Positions 37,897 through 48,259 of a stretch of 64,000 bases of DNA are shown here, in pieces. The stretch comes from Paenibacillus polygoni (GTDB lineage Bacteria > Bacillota > Bacilli > Paenibacillales > Paenibacillaceae): NCBI RefSeq assembly GCF_030263935.1, contig NZ_CP127162.1:3481501-3545500 (forward strand), in the 5' to 3' direction. The stretch's first letter is position 1, and the number at the start of each line of letters is the position of its first letter. Under the pieces are notes generated by a model. That model ran no database searches and was not told where the DNA came from. It worked only from the letters and a program-made list of their open reading frames with translations. Made by a program: the position numbers and the translations under genes.

Positions 37897-39504
37897 TTAT
37901 TGATTATTATGATCAGCAGTGACCAGTGGATTTGAAGCTGCCATCTCGCGATACTCTGATGGTTTCATTCCATAATATTTGTGGAATACCTTCGAGAAAT
38001 ATCGCCTTTCTCGGTATCCAACTGAAGCGCCAATCGATGCAATACTGCGATCTGTTCTAGCAAGCAGTTTTTGGGCTGATTCCATTCTTTCTTTTGTAAT
38101 ATATTCAACAAATGTCACTCCAAAATGGCTTTTGAACAACTGACAAAAATAGCTGGGGCTAATATTCAATTGATCTGCCATTTCTTCTATGCCCAAATCC
38201 TGATCAAGGCGCGAGGCAATATAATCTTTAGCAGAAGCTACCAGTAAACCTGCTGATTTTTTAGGCTGCTCTTCACCGGATCTTTCTGTCAAGGTAAGGG
38301 CGAGTTCATATAATTCTCTGAGTGTTAGAGGTTGAAGCATCACATTCCAGAACTTCTCTTCATCCTCCGGCTTTAATAAACGCATCTCATGCATCTCGCG
38401 CAGCATATGAACAACCACATAGTGAAAATATTTCACTGCCTTGCCAGGTATCTCTTCGGGTTGAAGACAGATTTTATTATATAGCTGATGTAAAATGTTC
38501 GAAATCTCGTCCTTGTTCTGATGCCTAATTCCTAAAGTGAGTCGATCTGACCAAGTACGGGACATCCAATCATTCTCTTCATCTAATACATCCTTACGCA
38601 TCGTAAGGAGCTCCGAATGTTCCATATGGATCACTGCCTGCTGTGCTTTTCGGTACTGCTCGGCTAGCATTGAGAAGACAACCTCTTCTCCCTCGGAGTA
38701 TAAACGTACGGACATCCCCGCTACTTCTTCAAACGTTCGTTTCAATTCACATAATCCCTCTTGATTAAAACTTGATCTATTAAAAATAGAGCTTTGCTCA
38801 ATAACAATGCACCATTCGCCTTCTCTTGTTTGAATGACAATTCCAGGAGGGACAAGCTTCTCCAGTTTCCTTTCTAAAGCTTCGCGCACCTCTTCATGCC
38901 AGTTCTTCCGCTCCTCGTCACACCAAAACATGGCTCTGCGAAAATAATCCTGAGCATCCAGAAGGATGAGGGTATACCGATTTTTCTCTTCATGTACTTC
39001 AGATTGAGGAATAAGAGGATATGAACTTTTTGACTCGCCAAGAAGTAATTCGAGCAACCATTTCCTCCGAATCCAGTTACTCATTTGTTCCTGCTGTAAA
39101 GTTCCTTCCTTTTCCTTCATCTTTTTCTTCATAATATAATCAGCTAACTGGCTGATTGTCTGTTCCAGCTCTATATAATCGATAGGCTTGCATATGTATT
39201 CCCTCACTCCCTGCTGAAGGGCAAGCCTTGCATATTCAAATTCCTGATACCCGGTAAGCAGTAAAATTTCAGCTTTTCCATTCCGTTCACGATACTGCTT
39301 AATAAATGAAAGACCATCCATGATCGGCATACGAATATCACATAGAATTAAATCAGGGTCAAACTCAGAAATTTGCTCCAGCGCCTCACGGCCCGTTCGT
39401 GCAGTTCCAGCAATTTCAATCCCTAATGTTTCCCAGGAAATAAATTCAGTCAGGTTATCCAGAATCGGTTGTTCATCATCTACAAGCAATACCTTTAGAT
39501 TCAA
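37897..39504 (-). CDS. Response regulator, REC plus AraC-type output (YesN-like)
   Basis: A 535-residue DNA-binding regulator. An N-terminal receiver domain (VLLVDDEQPILDNLTEF, phospho-acceptor Asp in LILCDIRMPIMDGL) precedes a long linker domain and two C-terminal HTH_AraC motifs (MADQLNISPSYFCQLFKSHF and SIASIGASVGYRERRYFSKV). The TTG start at 39504 overlaps the kinase stop (TTGA) and has a GGGGGG site 7 bases upstream. It works with the kinase at 39501-41327 and likely controls the adjacent ABC importer. Confidence 0.88.
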   Translation of the reverse strand: MNLKVLLVDDEQPILDNLTEFISWETLGIEIAGTARTGREALEQISEFDPDLILCDIRMPIMDGLSFIKQYRERNGKAEILLLTGYQEFEYARLALQQGVREYICKPIDYIELEQTISQLADYIMKKKMKEKEGTLQQEQMSNWIRRKWLLELLLGESKSSYPLIPQSEVHEEKNRYTLILLDAQDYFRRAMFWCDEERKNWHEEVREALERKLEKLVPPGIVIQTREGEWCIVIEQSSIFNRSSFNQEGLCELKRTFEEVAGMSVRLYSEGEEVVFSMLAEQYRKAQQAVIHMEHSELLTMRKDVLDEENDWMSRTWSDRLTLGIRHQNKDEISNILHQLYNKICLQPEEIPGKAVKYFHYVVVHMLREMHEMRLLKPEDEEKFWNVMLQPLTLRELYELALTLTERSGEEQPKKSAGLLVASAKDYIASRLDQDLGIEEMADQLNISPSYFCQLFKSHFGVTFVEYITKERMESAQKLLARTDRSIASIGASVGYRERRYFSKVFHKYYGMKPSEYREMAASNPLVTADHNNQ

Positions 39505-41327
39505 GGCCGATCCCCCCAATCGTTTTTAGGCAGTATGCACCGTATCACTGTTCCATGACCTTTCGAAGAGCAGATAAAAATCCCATAGTGATCCCCATAT
39601 TGAATTCGAATTCGATCTGCTACACTTCTCACCCCAAGACCACGTCTTTCAGACATAACCGGGCTTTTTATAATCGCTTTATGATCAGGCCAGTTAGAAG
39701 TTTCTTTTAACATATATTCAAATCTGCTAAGAACTTCATTATCCATGCCCAGTCCATTATCCTCCACTTGCAGGATCACTTTCCCCATTTCTTCCCATGC
39801 ACTAACGTTAATCTTACCTTTATATTCAACTCCTTCAAATCCATGCTGAATGCTGTTTTCCACTAAAGGCTGGAGCGTTAGCTTAAGCATCGGAAAACAT
39901 TCGAGCCGAGAGGGAATATCCATTTCATATTCAAAAAGATCTGGAAAACGGTACTTCTGAATTTCAAGATAGCTCTTTAGATGTTTAACTTCTTCTTGTA
40001 ACGTTATTTCTTCTTTTTCTTGAATACTAATCCGCAAAATGCTGCCGAGTCTCGTTACCATCTCGCTCACTTTGCGACCTTCTCCTCGGAGGGCAAGACC
40101 ATTAATCGATTCGAGTGTATTAAATAGAAAATGCGGCTTAATCTGAGCTTGAAGAACCCTTAGCTCTGCACTTGTTTTTTGCATTTGTTCCGCCTTCACC
40201 CTGGAGAATAGGCTGCTTATTTTATCCATCAGATCATTAAATCCTTGGGCTAACAGCTGCATCTCATCATAACCTTTACCTTCCACTCTAGCGCTAAAAT
40301 CGCCTCGTTCCACTCTGCGCATAAACCTGACAAGCACAGCAATTGTACCTGTAATTCGGTTCATAAACAGAATATTGAACATGAGGGCTGCAAGCAGACA
40401 AGCCATGATAATAATGACATACCACTTCGCTAGAACCGTCGTTTCCTGTGATAATGACTTCCAGGAAGTAACCGATATTAAATGCCAAGGAGAATCCTTC
40501 ATCTGATAAGATGAGACAATACTTTCCCTGCCATCGAATCCTACTTTTAAACTTTCATACCCTTTCGAAAAAGACTTTTCTTGTTCCATCAGTTCTGACA
40601 TATGCTGACCTTGGTACGTTCTTGAAGGATCATAGACGATGAGTCCATCATCATTTACCATCATAAAATGAGTATCCTGCGCACCGCTCATACTGAGATT
40701 TCGAAAAATCCGATCAATTTCCCAATTCTGAATTTGTACTACAAGAATGCCGATGTTTTGGAAATAACTTAGTTCTTTTATTAGTCTGATCTGAGTAAAT
40801 ACAGGTTCGTTTCCTGTGAATTCCGGATATTCAAATGGTGCAATCCACCTAGGAACTCCGTTTAACTGCTTCACTTCATTGTATATGGCATGTTTTTTGA
40901 ATTCATCAAAAGATAAGGTATTGAAATTTTCCTTTGTAAAAATAGATACAATCCGGTTCCCAGGTGCTGGTTGAAGATTATATAAAAACGCATAACTGAT
41001 TGCCGGATAATTATATAGAAGACTGCGAAAATTCCGCTGACTTGCATTCAGAGATAATTGATCTCCTTCTCCAAGATTCACTGGATTATCAGCAATAAGA
41101 GCCATATGAAAGACGGACGATGCAATTCCATTATCCGTCACATTATTCATCTCGCGAAATACGTTCTCTATGCTGTAGCTGATAGATTTAAGGGAATACT
41201 CGGCCTGCTCGCTATATTTTTTCTCAATCGTATGAGAAGTAACGAGAAACGTTCCGATCCCCATCACGCACATGGGAATGACAATGAGAGAAAGAAACGC
41301 CATATAAAGTTTCATTCTTAGATTCAT
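39501..41327 (-). CDS. Sensor histidine kinase (YesM-like)
   Basis: A 608-residue membrane kinase. TM1 (about 8-28), a large extracytoplasmic Cache-like sensor (about 35-290), TM2 (about 300-320), HAMP (about 322-375, FMRRVERGDFSARVEGKGYD), His_kinase domain with the phospho-His in AQIKPHFLFNTLESINGLAL, and a HATPase_c domain (LQPLVENSIQHGFEGVE; VEDNGLGMD; RGLGVRSVADRI). GGGAG lies upstream of the ATG. The sugar-binding protein of the neighbouring importer may be its input, by analogy with lpl/yes systems. Confidence 0.9.
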   Translation of the reverse strand: MNLRMKLYMAFLSLIVIPMCVMGIGTFLVTSHTIEKKYSEQAEYSLKSISYSIENVFREMNNVTDNGIASSVFHMALIADNPVNLGEGDQLSLNASQRNFRSLLYNYPAISYAFLYNLQPAPGNRIVSIFTKENFNTLSFDEFKKHAIYNEVKQLNGVPRWIAPFEYPEFTGNEPVFTQIRLIKELSYFQNIGILVVQIQNWEIDRIFRNLSMSGAQDTHFMMVNDDGLIVYDPSRTYQGQHMSELMEQEKSFSKGYESLKVGFDGRESIVSSYQMKDSPWHLISVTSWKSLSQETTVLAKWYVIIIMACLLAALMFNILFMNRITGTIAVLVRFMRRVERGDFSARVEGKGYDEMQLLAQGFNDLMDKISSLFSRVKAEQMQKTSAELRVLQAQIKPHFLFNTLESINGLALRGEGRKVSEMVTRLGSILRISIQEKEEITLQEEVKHLKSYLEIQKYRFPDLFEYEMDIPSRLECFPMLKLTLQPLVENSIQHGFEGVEYKGKINVSAWEEMGKVILQVEDNGLGMDNEVLSRFEYMLKETSNWPDHKAIIKSPVMSERRGLGVRSVADRIRIQYGDHYGIFICSSKGHGTVIRCILPKNDWGDRP

Positions 41328-41369
41328 TCGGCATTTCTCCCTATATCATCTTTCTCAAACAGTACCCCT

Positions 41370-42197
41370 TTAGCCTTTCACGCTGCCTGCTGTAACGCCC
41401 TCGATAATTTGCTCTTGCAATACAGCATAGATAATAATGACAGGCACTACACTGTATACAATACCTGCGGACATCTGGGCATAGTTCATCTGATATTGAT
41501 CTCGGAACTGAACCATACCTACTGGAAGCGTGCGGAGCGTGTCTGTAGATAAAAAATAGTTAGCAAGCAAAAACTCATTCCAATTCCCAAGAAAGTTAAC
41601 AATGAAAACGGTAACAATCGCAGGAATAGTAAGAGGTAAAACTATCCTAGCAAAAATACCAGGAGCTCTCAACCCATCCATGACCGCAGCTTCTTCAATT
41701 TCACTAGGAAGTGATCGCATGAATGCCGCTAAAATAATAATAGTGAAAGGCAGCGCATTTGCGATGTAAGGAATGATAAGCGCTAAGTGCGTGTCTAGAA
41801 TGTTCATTTTTCGTACAAGTAGATAAATAGGCAGCATAAGCGAGTTGTTCGGAATAAGCATGCCAACGAGAATAAGACTGAAGAGTGCTACATTCCATCT
41901 GCCGTGCTTCATCCTCGTTACTGCAAAAGCAAACATAGCACCAAGCAGAATGGATATAACCGAAGCTAAGATGGAGATATACATGCTATTGAAAAAATAC
42001 GTCCCAATCTTGGCGTTCACCCAAGTTTCTACATAGTTAGTAAACACAAATTCTTTTGGAAATCCAAATGGATTTCGTGCAATCTCATTATTATCTTTCT
42101 TAACAGAAGAGAAAATAACGAACAAAAAGGGAAATAGAATAACCAGCAAATAACTAAATAAAAAAATATGAGGGATTGATTTTTTTAGTGGGGTCAT
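41370..42197 (-). CDS. Carbohydrate ABC importer permease 2 (MalG-type)
   Basis: A 275-residue inner-membrane protein with six predicted helices and the EAA loop EEAAVMDGLRAPGIFARIVL that contacts the ATPase. ATG 42197 starts 2 bp after the stop of the first permease; a GTG seven codons upstream would overlap it. It belongs to the transporter 41370-44591, which lacks its own ATPase here, so a shared MsmX-like ATPase is likely. Confidence 0.85.
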   Translation of the reverse strand: MTPLKKSIPHIFLFSYLLVILFPFLFVIFSSVKKDNNEIARNPFGFPKEFVFTNYVETWVNAKIGTYFFNSMYISILASVISILLGAMFAFAVTRMKHGRWNVALFSLILVGMLIPNNSLMLPIYLLVRKMNILDTHLALIIPYIANALPFTIIILAAFMRSLPSEIEEAAVMDGLRAPGIFARIVLPLTIPAIVTVFIVNFLGNWNEFLLANYFLSTDTLRTLPVGMVQFRDQYQMNYAQMSAGIVYSVVPVIIIYAVLQEQIIEGVTAGSVKG

Positions 42198-42198
42198 C

Positions 42199-43083
42199 TT
42201 AGTATTCAATCCTTTCACTACGGCGAGCGATAAACAGCTGATAAAGTGCCGTTAGAATCAGTGTAAAGATAAAGATGAGTACGGCAATCGTGTTACCATA
42301 ACCGTATTTAAAGTTTGTGATTGCATACTTGATCATATAAGTTGCCAGTACATCTGTGGAGCCTGCCGGTCCGCCTTTGGTCATAACGATAACGATATCC
42401 GCAGCTTTCATTGCCCCTGCAATGGATAACATGATCACTACAGAGATGATAGGTTTAATTAAGGGAAGTGTTATAGAAAGCGCACGTTGCAACCGTGTTG
42501 CACCATCAATTTCTGCAGCTTCATCCAAATCACGCGGTATAGACAGAATGGCTGCGAGTACCATAATGATATAAAAACCCGTCCACTGCCAAGCATTCGT
42601 TAACAGAATAGAGAACATGGCGTACTTTTCATCAGATAACCAGTACAAAGGTTCGATCCCAATGAGGCCAAGCAGCTTGTTTAAGAGGCCGATATTCGGT
42701 TCATATATAAACCCCCACAGGATTCCAATGACAGCAGTAGACATAATCGAAGGCAGAAAAACGGCTGTTTTATACAAGCCTTTTAGTTTCTTGACGTTTG
42801 CAATTAACAGGGAGAAAAAAATAATAAGCGGTACTTGGATAAAGCAGGAGAATACAATAAACCAACCATTATTCTTCGCTGACTCCCAGAACCGTTCATC
42901 TTCGAGGGCTTTCAGATAATTAGAAAAACCTATAAACTTCGGATTTGCGGAAACTCCGTTCCAGCTGGTGAAGCTGTAATAAATGGAACTGAAAATGGGA
43001 TATATGAAAAACATGAAAAATAAGAGCAGCGCCGGAAAAATAAATAAGATATATACTAGCGGATTACGAAGTGATTTGTTCAT
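42199..43083 (-). CDS. Carbohydrate ABC importer permease 1 (MalF/UgpA-type)
   Basis: A 294-residue permease with six helices and the EAA loop DEAAEIDGATRLQRALSITL. The ATG at 43083 has GGAGG 7 bases upstream. A terminator-like hairpin (43161-43186) separates it from the solute-binding protein gene, which would lower its expression relative to the binding protein. Confidence 0.87.
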   Translation of the reverse strand: MNKSLRNPLVYILFIFPALLLFFMFFIYPIFSSIYYSFTSWNGVSANPKFIGFSNYLKALEDERFWESAKNNGWFIVFSCFIQVPLIIFFSLLIANVKKLKGLYKTAVFLPSIMSTAVIGILWGFIYEPNIGLLNKLLGLIGIEPLYWLSDEKYAMFSILLTNAWQWTGFYIIMVLAAILSIPRDLDEAAEIDGATRLQRALSITLPLIKPIISVVIMLSIAGAMKAADIVIVMTKGGPAGSTDVLATYMIKYAITNFKYGYGNTIAVLIFIFTLILTALYQLFIARRSERIEY

Positions 43084-43160
43084 GCAAAAACCTCCAATAA
43101 ACAACCCTGTATTCGGATCTTCTTGATGACCATACGCTATTACTTTCTGCTAATAAGTAA

Positions 43161-43186
43161 GAAAAACCCCGGACGGCGTCCGGGGT
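43161..43186 (-). terminator. Intra-operon hairpin after the solute-binding protein gene
   Basis: A perfect 9-bp stem ACCCCGGAC (43166-43174) / GTCCGGGGT (43178-43186) with loop GGC and a TTTTTC tract on the minus strand. Read-through past it would supply the permeases. Confidence 0.75.
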
Positions 43187-43211
43187 ACGTAGCCCTTTGT
43201 TTTTCTATCCT

Positions 43212-44591
43212 TTATTCAACTGCTGAGTTTGCTTCTTCCTGAACTTTTTGCAGATCCTCTGCCATTTTTTCAGGAGTCGTTTGACCACCAATCAGTTTTT
43301 GAATTTGGATATTACTAATCTCCGTCGTCACATCAGCCTGAACAAGAGAATCAAATGCCGGGAAAGAGGTTTCAGATGCATTGAGTACGGCTACGATTTC
43401 TTTCATCAGATCATCCGTAATATTTTTTGTTAATACCTCTTCATCAAACTTCATCGCAGGCAGTACGCCATCCTCCACCAGACCTCTGATTTGCATCTCT
43501 TCATTGTAGAGATTTTTGATAAAGGATTTTACAGCTGCGAGTTTTTGCGGATCTTCTGCTACAGAAGCGGCAAAACCATAACCGTTGTTCACATCACGCA
43601 TTAGTGATGTTTGGTCCCCTGCTCCACCATCAACAGCAGGTAAGTTAAAGAACCCTACTTTTCCGATCAGTCCTTCACCGGATTGACCTTCTTTAAATAC
43701 AGAAGATTTCCAGGTACCGTCGTACATTAGAATCGCTTCACCGCTAGTAAACTGAGTCGTGTATTCAGCATATTCAAATCCAAGTTCACCTTTTTTGAAA
43801 TATCCATTATTAACCCACTCCTGATACTTTCCAAAAGCTTTGACAACCGCAGGATCAGTCCATTTTGCTTCTCCGGTTGCAAATTTGTTTGTCACATCAG
43901 AACCCGCGTAGCGAGACCAGAGATGGTTAGTCAGCATAAGCGGGACCCATCCTGCTTTGGATGCACCAGCAAGGGGTACTTTTCCGTCTGCTTTAATATC
44001 TGCAAGCTGTTGTTCCAGCTCAGCGAACGTTGTAGGCGCTTTCCAACCTTTTGATTCATAGTACTCTTTGTTATAGAAGAATCCTTCACCGGATCCCCCG
44101 ATAGGAAGTCCATATACGTTTCCTTCATATATAAACGGTTCTAGCGATGAAAACTTATCTGAGATGCCTAGCTCATCTAAAATTGGAGTCAGGTTAAGCA
44201 GCATTCCTTCTTTAGCATATACTTTTGCATCGGGGCTTCCAAAAAGGTCGAAAATATCTGGCGGGTTTCCTGCCGCCATTTCTCCCCGCAGTTTTTCTTT
44301 ACGGTTTACATCAGAGTCCACGCCATCGAGTGTAAAGGATGCCCCCTCAACTTCTTCTTCTACCTTTTTAATCACATCTTGCAGAATGGCGAGACGTCTT
44401 TGCTTGTCAGCCCCAACTTGCGTATGACGCAGTGTCATTTCAAAAGGTTCCGTAGAAGCAGCCGGCGGTGTTTCCCCCGATGTACCTGGGTCGGCAGCGG
44501 GTGGTGTTTCTTTACCACTACTACACGCAGCCAGAGTTAGTGATGCAGCAAGCATAATAGACATCATCGTACCAAACTTTTTCTTCAACAT
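43212..44591 (-). CDS. Carbohydrate ABC importer, solute-binding lipoprotein
   Basis: A 459-residue extracellular family 1 (MalE-like) binding protein. A lipobox LTLAACSSG puts the lipid-modified Cys at residue 23, followed by a Pro/Thr-rich linker (28-50). The body has typical elements such as GGSGEGFFYNKEYYESKGWK and DGTWKSSVFKEGQSG. The substrate is not predictable from sequence. It is the first gene of the operon and is likely induced through the adjacent YesN/YesM pair. Confidence 0.87.
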   Translation of the reverse strand: MLKKKFGTMMSIMLAASLTLAACSSGKETPPAADPGTSGETPPAASTEPFEMTLRHTQVGADKQRRLAILQDVIKKVEEEVEGASFTLDGVDSDVNRKEKLRGEMAAGNPPDIFDLFGSPDAKVYAKEGMLLNLTPILDELGISDKFSSLEPFIYEGNVYGLPIGGSGEGFFYNKEYYESKGWKAPTTFAELEQQLADIKADGKVPLAGASKAGWVPLMLTNHLWSRYAGSDVTNKFATGEAKWTDPAVVKAFGKYQEWVNNGYFKKGELGFEYAEYTTQFTSGEAILMYDGTWKSSVFKEGQSGEGLIGKVGFFNLPAVDGGAGDQTSLMRDVNNGYGFAASVAEDPQKLAAVKSFIKNLYNEEMQIRGLVEDGVLPAMKFDEEVLTKNITDDLMKEIVAVLNASETSFPAFDSLVQADVTTEISNIQIQKLIGGQTTPEKMAEDLQKVQEEANSAVE

Positions 44592-44726
44592 TTTATGACC
44601 CTCCCCCTAAGTCACTCTGTCCTGGATTAAATTTACATCTGCTTTACAATTTTTATTATAAAACTTTTTATTTCGAGCGTAAGGACGACATTTCAGTAAT
44701 GGAGGGATAAAATCCTCGAATAACAA

Positions 44727-44760
44727 AAAAAGATCTCCCTAGTAAATAAGGAGATCTTTT
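44727..44760 (-). terminator. Terminator of pflA
   Basis: An 11-bp stem AAAAGATCTCC (44728-44738) / GGAGATCTTTT (44750-44760), followed on the minus strand by TTTG. It lies 20 bases after the pflA stop. Confidence 0.75.
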
Positions 44761-44779
44761 AAATCATATTTTACGTTTT

Positions 44780-45532
44780 TTAGTAAGAAAAACGAAGATT
44801 CTGTGATTCCATACGTCCTTCTTCAATAATGCGGTATGCACGGTCTACTTCTTCCTGTGTTGGAGATGGTACTCCTTCGAGCGGATACTCTTTGCCTAGA
44901 AGTTCCCATTTATAAATACCCATTTGGTGATAAGGCAGAATCTCGAACTTTTCGACGCCTTCCAGTGTCCCGATAAATCGTCCCAAGTTACGCAGATCTT
45001 CTTCATCATCATGAATACCAGGTACGTATACATGTCTAATCCACATCTTCTTACCATGATCTGATAACCAGCGAGCTGTCTCCAGCATCCGTTCATTGGA
45101 TTTTCCAGTCAGCACTTTATGCTTTTCATCATTGAAATGTTTTAAATCAAGAAGAACTAAATCCGTTGCATCAATTAATTCTTCTATACGGTTCATATCA
45201 TTGAATCCATTGCTATCCAGTGTGGTATGAAGGTTCCAACGTTTTTTCACTTCTTGAAAAAGGCTTGCTACAAAGCCAGCTTGAAGTGTTGGTTCACCAC
45301 CAGAGACCGTCAGACCGCCGCCAGAACTTTTATAGTAATTCAAGTAAGGCTCAATTTCACTTAGAACTTCTTCCAGTGTCATTGTCTTCCCGCCGTCAAG
45401 TGCCCACGTATCCGGGTTATGACAATACTGACATTTAAGATGACAGCCTTGCATAAAGAGCACAAAGCGGATGCCTGGCCCATCGACAGTGCCGAAAGTT
45501 TCCAATGAATGAATATGTCCTTTTATCATCAT
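44780..45532 (-). CDS. pflA: Pyruvate formate-lyase activating enzyme
   Basis: A radical-SAM enzyme that creates the glycyl radical on PflB under anoxia. The cluster motif GCHLKCQYCHNPD (Cys 30, 34, 37; CX3CX2C) is in place and GGLTVSGGEPTLQAGF follows. Length 250 is normal. It follows pflB by 44 bp in the same direction, so both share the Fnr-controlled promoter. Confidence 0.94.
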   Translation of the reverse strand: MMIKGHIHSLETFGTVDGPGIRFVLFMQGCHLKCQYCHNPDTWALDGGKTMTLEEVLSEIEPYLNYYKSSGGGLTVSGGEPTLQAGFVASLFQEVKKRWNLHTTLDSNGFNDMNRIEELIDATDLVLLDLKHFNDEKHKVLTGKSNERMLETARWLSDHGKKMWIRHVYVPGIHDDEEDLRNLGRFIGTLEGVEKFEILPYHQMGIYKWELLGKEYPLEGVPSPTQEEVDRAYRIIEEGRMESQNLRFSY

Positions 45533-45576
45533 TTCATCATCCTTCCACGCACCCGCTTGTGCGTACAGATTTTTAC

Positions 45577-47838
45577 TTACATACTGCCGTGGAACGTACG
45601 GTTAATAACATCAAGTTGCTGCTCTTTTGTCAGTTTGATGAAGTTAACCGCATAACCGGATACACGAACTGTAAGCTGCGGATAATCTTCTGGATGTTCC
45701 ATTGCGTCAATCAATTGTTCGCGGTTAAATACGTTAACGTTTAAGTGATGCGCGCCACTTCCAAAGTAACCGTCCATCATGGAAGTCAGGTTTGTTTTTT
45801 GAATTTCTTCTTCTTTACCCAGTGCTTTTGGAACAATGGAGAATGTGTTAGAGATTCCATCTAAGCTGTGCTCATATGGCAGTTTTGCTACCGAGCTAAG
45901 ACTTGCCAGCGCACCTTTTTTATCACGTCCATGCATTGGGTTAGCACCTGGTGCAAACGGTTCGCCTGCTTTACGTCCATCTGGTGTAGTTCCTGTTTTC
46001 TTACCGTATACAACGTTAGAAGTAATGGTAAGAATGGACTGCGTAGGCATCGCATTACGATAAGCTTTGTGCTTACGAATCATCGTCATGAACGATTCAA
46101 CCAGTTCAACAGCAATTTGGTCTACACGATCATCGTTGTTACCGTAGCAAGGGAAGTCGCCTTCGATTTCAAAATCAACAGCAATACCGCGCTCGTCACG
46201 GATTGGACGAACTTTAGCGTACTTAATTGCGCTGAGGGAGTCAGCAGCAACCGAAAGTCCAGCGATACCGCAAGCCATTGTGCGCAGAATGTCACGATCA
46301 TGCAGTGCCATTTCAATACGCTCGTAGCTGTATTTATCATGCATATAGTGAATCACATTTAGTGTGTTCATGTAAAGTTTTGCCAGCCATTCCATCATTG
46401 GTTTGAAACGTTTCATGACTTCGTCATAGTTCAATACTTCAGATGTAATTGCAGGATACTCAGGGCCAACTTGCATACCCAGTTTTTCATCCACACCGCC
46501 GTTAATTGCATACAGAAGTGCTTTTGCTAAGTTTGCACGTGCGCCGAAGAACTGCATTTGTTTACCAATACGCATTGCGGATACGCAGCATGCAATACCA
46601 TAATCGTCCCCGTAGATTGGACGCATCAGATCATCATTTTCATATTGGATGGAACTTGTTTCAATGGAAACTTTCGCACAGTACTTTTTAAATCCTTCTG
46701 GCAGTTGTTCAGACCAAAGTACAGTTAAGTTTGGCTCTGGAGCTGCACCAAGGTTATAAAGCGTATGAAGGAAACGGAAGCTGTTTTTCGTTACGCGAGT
46801 TTTTCCGTCCATACCCATACCGCCGATGGATTCAGTAACCCATGTTGGGTCTCCACTGAACAGTTCGTTGTAATCTGGTGTACGCAGGAATTTAACAATT
46901 CTAAGTTTCATTACAAAATGGTCTACAAGCTCTTGAGCTTCTTGCTCAGTAAGTGTTCCTTCTTCCAGGTCACGTTCAATGTAGATATCAAGGAAGGAAG
47001 ATACACGACCAAGAGACATTGCCGCACCATTTTGTTCTTTAATTGCTGCAAGGTAAGCGAAGTATACCCATTGGAAAGCTTCTTTCGCATTACGTGCTGG
47101 GCCGGAGATATCGAAACCGTGCATTTCACCCAGTTGTTTCAGTTCTTGCAGTGCGCGAATTTGTTCTGAGAGTTCTTCACGAAGACGGATGATATCTTCA
47201 TCAATCACATCAACTTCAAGTTCATTCAATTCTCTCTTTTTATCTTGAATCAGGAAATCCACACCGTAAAGTGCTGCTCTGCGGTAGTCACCAATGATAC
47301 GACCGCGGCCATAAGCATCTGGCAAACCTGTGATAATCCCTGCTTTACGAGCATTTCTCATCTCTTGAGTATAAGCATCAAATACCCCTTGGTTATGCGT
47401 TTTACGGATGGTCGTAAACATATCAATAATTTCTTGCGGAAGTTCGAAGCCATATGCTTTACAAGCGTCTACCATCATGCGGATACCGCCGAAAGGTTGG
47501 ATAGAACGTTTGAACGGAGCATCCGTTTGAACCCCAACAATCTGTTCTTTCTCTTTATCAAGATAACCTGGTTTGTGAGAAACGATAGTAGAAGGTGTAT
47601 TAACATCTACATCGAGAACTCCACCATTTTCTCTTTCTTTTTTGGTAAGATCCATTACGATCTCCCAAAGTGCTTTTGTATTTTCAGTAGCCCCTGCTAG
47701 GAAACTTTCATTTCCTTCATAAGGTTTCAAGTTTTTTTGTAGAAAGTCATTTACATTTACTTCTTTTGTCCATTTGCCTTTTTGAAAATTTCTCCAACCC
47801 GACTGTACACTTTGCACTTCTTTTTCGGTTACCGCCAT
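45577..47838 (-). CDS. pflB: Pyruvate formate-lyase (formate acetyltransferase)
   Basis: Non-oxidative cleavage of pyruvate with CoA to acetyl-CoA and formate. The 753-residue protein has the catalytic Cys-Cys pair in [12 protein letters not shown] and, 26 residues from its end, the glycyl-radical motif RVSGYAVNF (Gly about 728). The N-terminal domain starts [21 protein letters not shown] class II Fnr promoter lies 230 bases upstream and gives a leader of about 220 nt. It is followed by pflA. Confidence 0.95.
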   Translation of the reverse strand: MAVTEKEVQSVQSGWRNFQKGKWTKEVNVNDFLQKNLKPYEGNESFLAGATENTKALWEIVMDLTKKERENGGVLDVDVNTPSTIVSHKPGYLDKEKEQIVGVQTDAPFKRSIQPFGGIRMMVDACKAYGFELPQEIIDMFTTIRKTHNQGVFDAYTQEMRNARKAGIITGLPDAYGRGRIIGDYRRAALYGVDFLIQDKKRELNELEVDVIDEDIIRLREELSEQIRALQELKQLGEMHGFDISGPARNAKEAFQWVYFAYLAAIKEQNGAAMSLGRVSSFLDIYIERDLEEGTLTEQEAQELVDHFVMKLRIVKFLRTPDYNELFSGDPTWVTESIGGMGMDGKTRVTKNSFRFLHTLYNLGAAPEPNLTVLWSEQLPEGFKKYCAKVSIETSSIQYENDDLMRPIYGDDYGIACCVSAMRIGKQMQFFGARANLAKALLYAINGGVDEKLGMQVGPEYPAITSEVLNYDEVMKRFKPMMEWLAKLYMNTLNVIHYMHDKYSYERIEMALHDRDILRTMACGIAGLSVAADSLSAIKYAKVRPIRDERGIAVDFEIEGDFPCYGNNDDRVDQIAVELVESFMTMIRKHKAYRNAMPTQSILTITSNVVYGKKTGTTPDGRKAGEPFAPGANPMHGRDKKGALASLSSVAKLPYEHSLDGISNTFSIVPKALGKEEEIQKTNLTSMMDGYFGSGAHHLNVNVFNREQLIDAMEHPEDYPQLTVRVSGYAVNFIKLTKEQQLDVINRTFHGSM

Positions 47839-47976
47839 GGTAATCCCTCCAATAACTTTTGGTTTAATCTGGACTCATTGAGAGGACAAGGCGTGAAGGA
47901 AGGGCCTGGTCCGAACAAAATCCATGAAAGCTGTACTCCTACTAACCGTAAAACTGTTTCTACAGCTGTCACACTA

Positions 47977-47992
47977 TGTGACTATTTTCACT
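47977..47992. promoter_or_regulatory. Second Fnr-like site in the pflB leader
   Basis: TGTGACTATTTTCACT (TGTGA-N6-TCACT) matches the Fnr box except for the last base. It lies in the untranslated leader about 140 bases before pflB, downstream of the predicted start (48061); its role is unclear and it could serve a second promoter. Confidence 0.45.
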
Positions 47993-48067
47993 TCCTTGCT
48001 AGTTATAACCCCTTCTCTTCACTTTTCAAGGGAAGCGACTGTTTCATGGAACTGCTTTACACATTGA

Positions 48068-48110
48068 ATTATAGAACATATCTCACACCTACTCTGTGAC
48101 ATAAATCACA
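48068..48110 (-). promoter_or_regulatory. Fnr-activated promoter of pflBA
   Basis: A perfect Fnr box TGTGACATAAATCACA (48095-48110) lies upstream of a consensus TATAAT (48068-48073, minus strand). From the predicted start at about 48061 the box centre (48102.5) is at -41.5, the class II activation position, with no -35 needed. Confidence 0.75.
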
Positions 48111-48202
48111 AAGTTTAAACTGTTATTCTATTTTTATTTCTCTGTTATAGTCGGTCGGTAGATCGGTAAGAAACATGAATTCATCTACTTTCTTCCTTCT
48201 AT

Positions 48203-48250
48203 AAAAAAGCCGAGCTAACCAGGATTATCCCCTCTCAGCTCGGCTATTTT
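48203..48250. terminator. Terminator of adhE
   Basis: A 9-bp stem AGCCGAGCT (48209-48217) / AGCTCGGCT (48237-48245) followed on the minus strand by TTTTTT. It separates adhE from the pfl promoter. Confidence 0.8.
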
Positions 48251-48259
48251 TATCCTTAC

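Noticed and set aside
46765..47169. Long plus-strand frame opposite pflB (134 codons), and other opposite-strand frames within adhE and dxs
   Set aside because: They are antisense shadows of highly conserved coding genes with no ribosome site or family resemblance.
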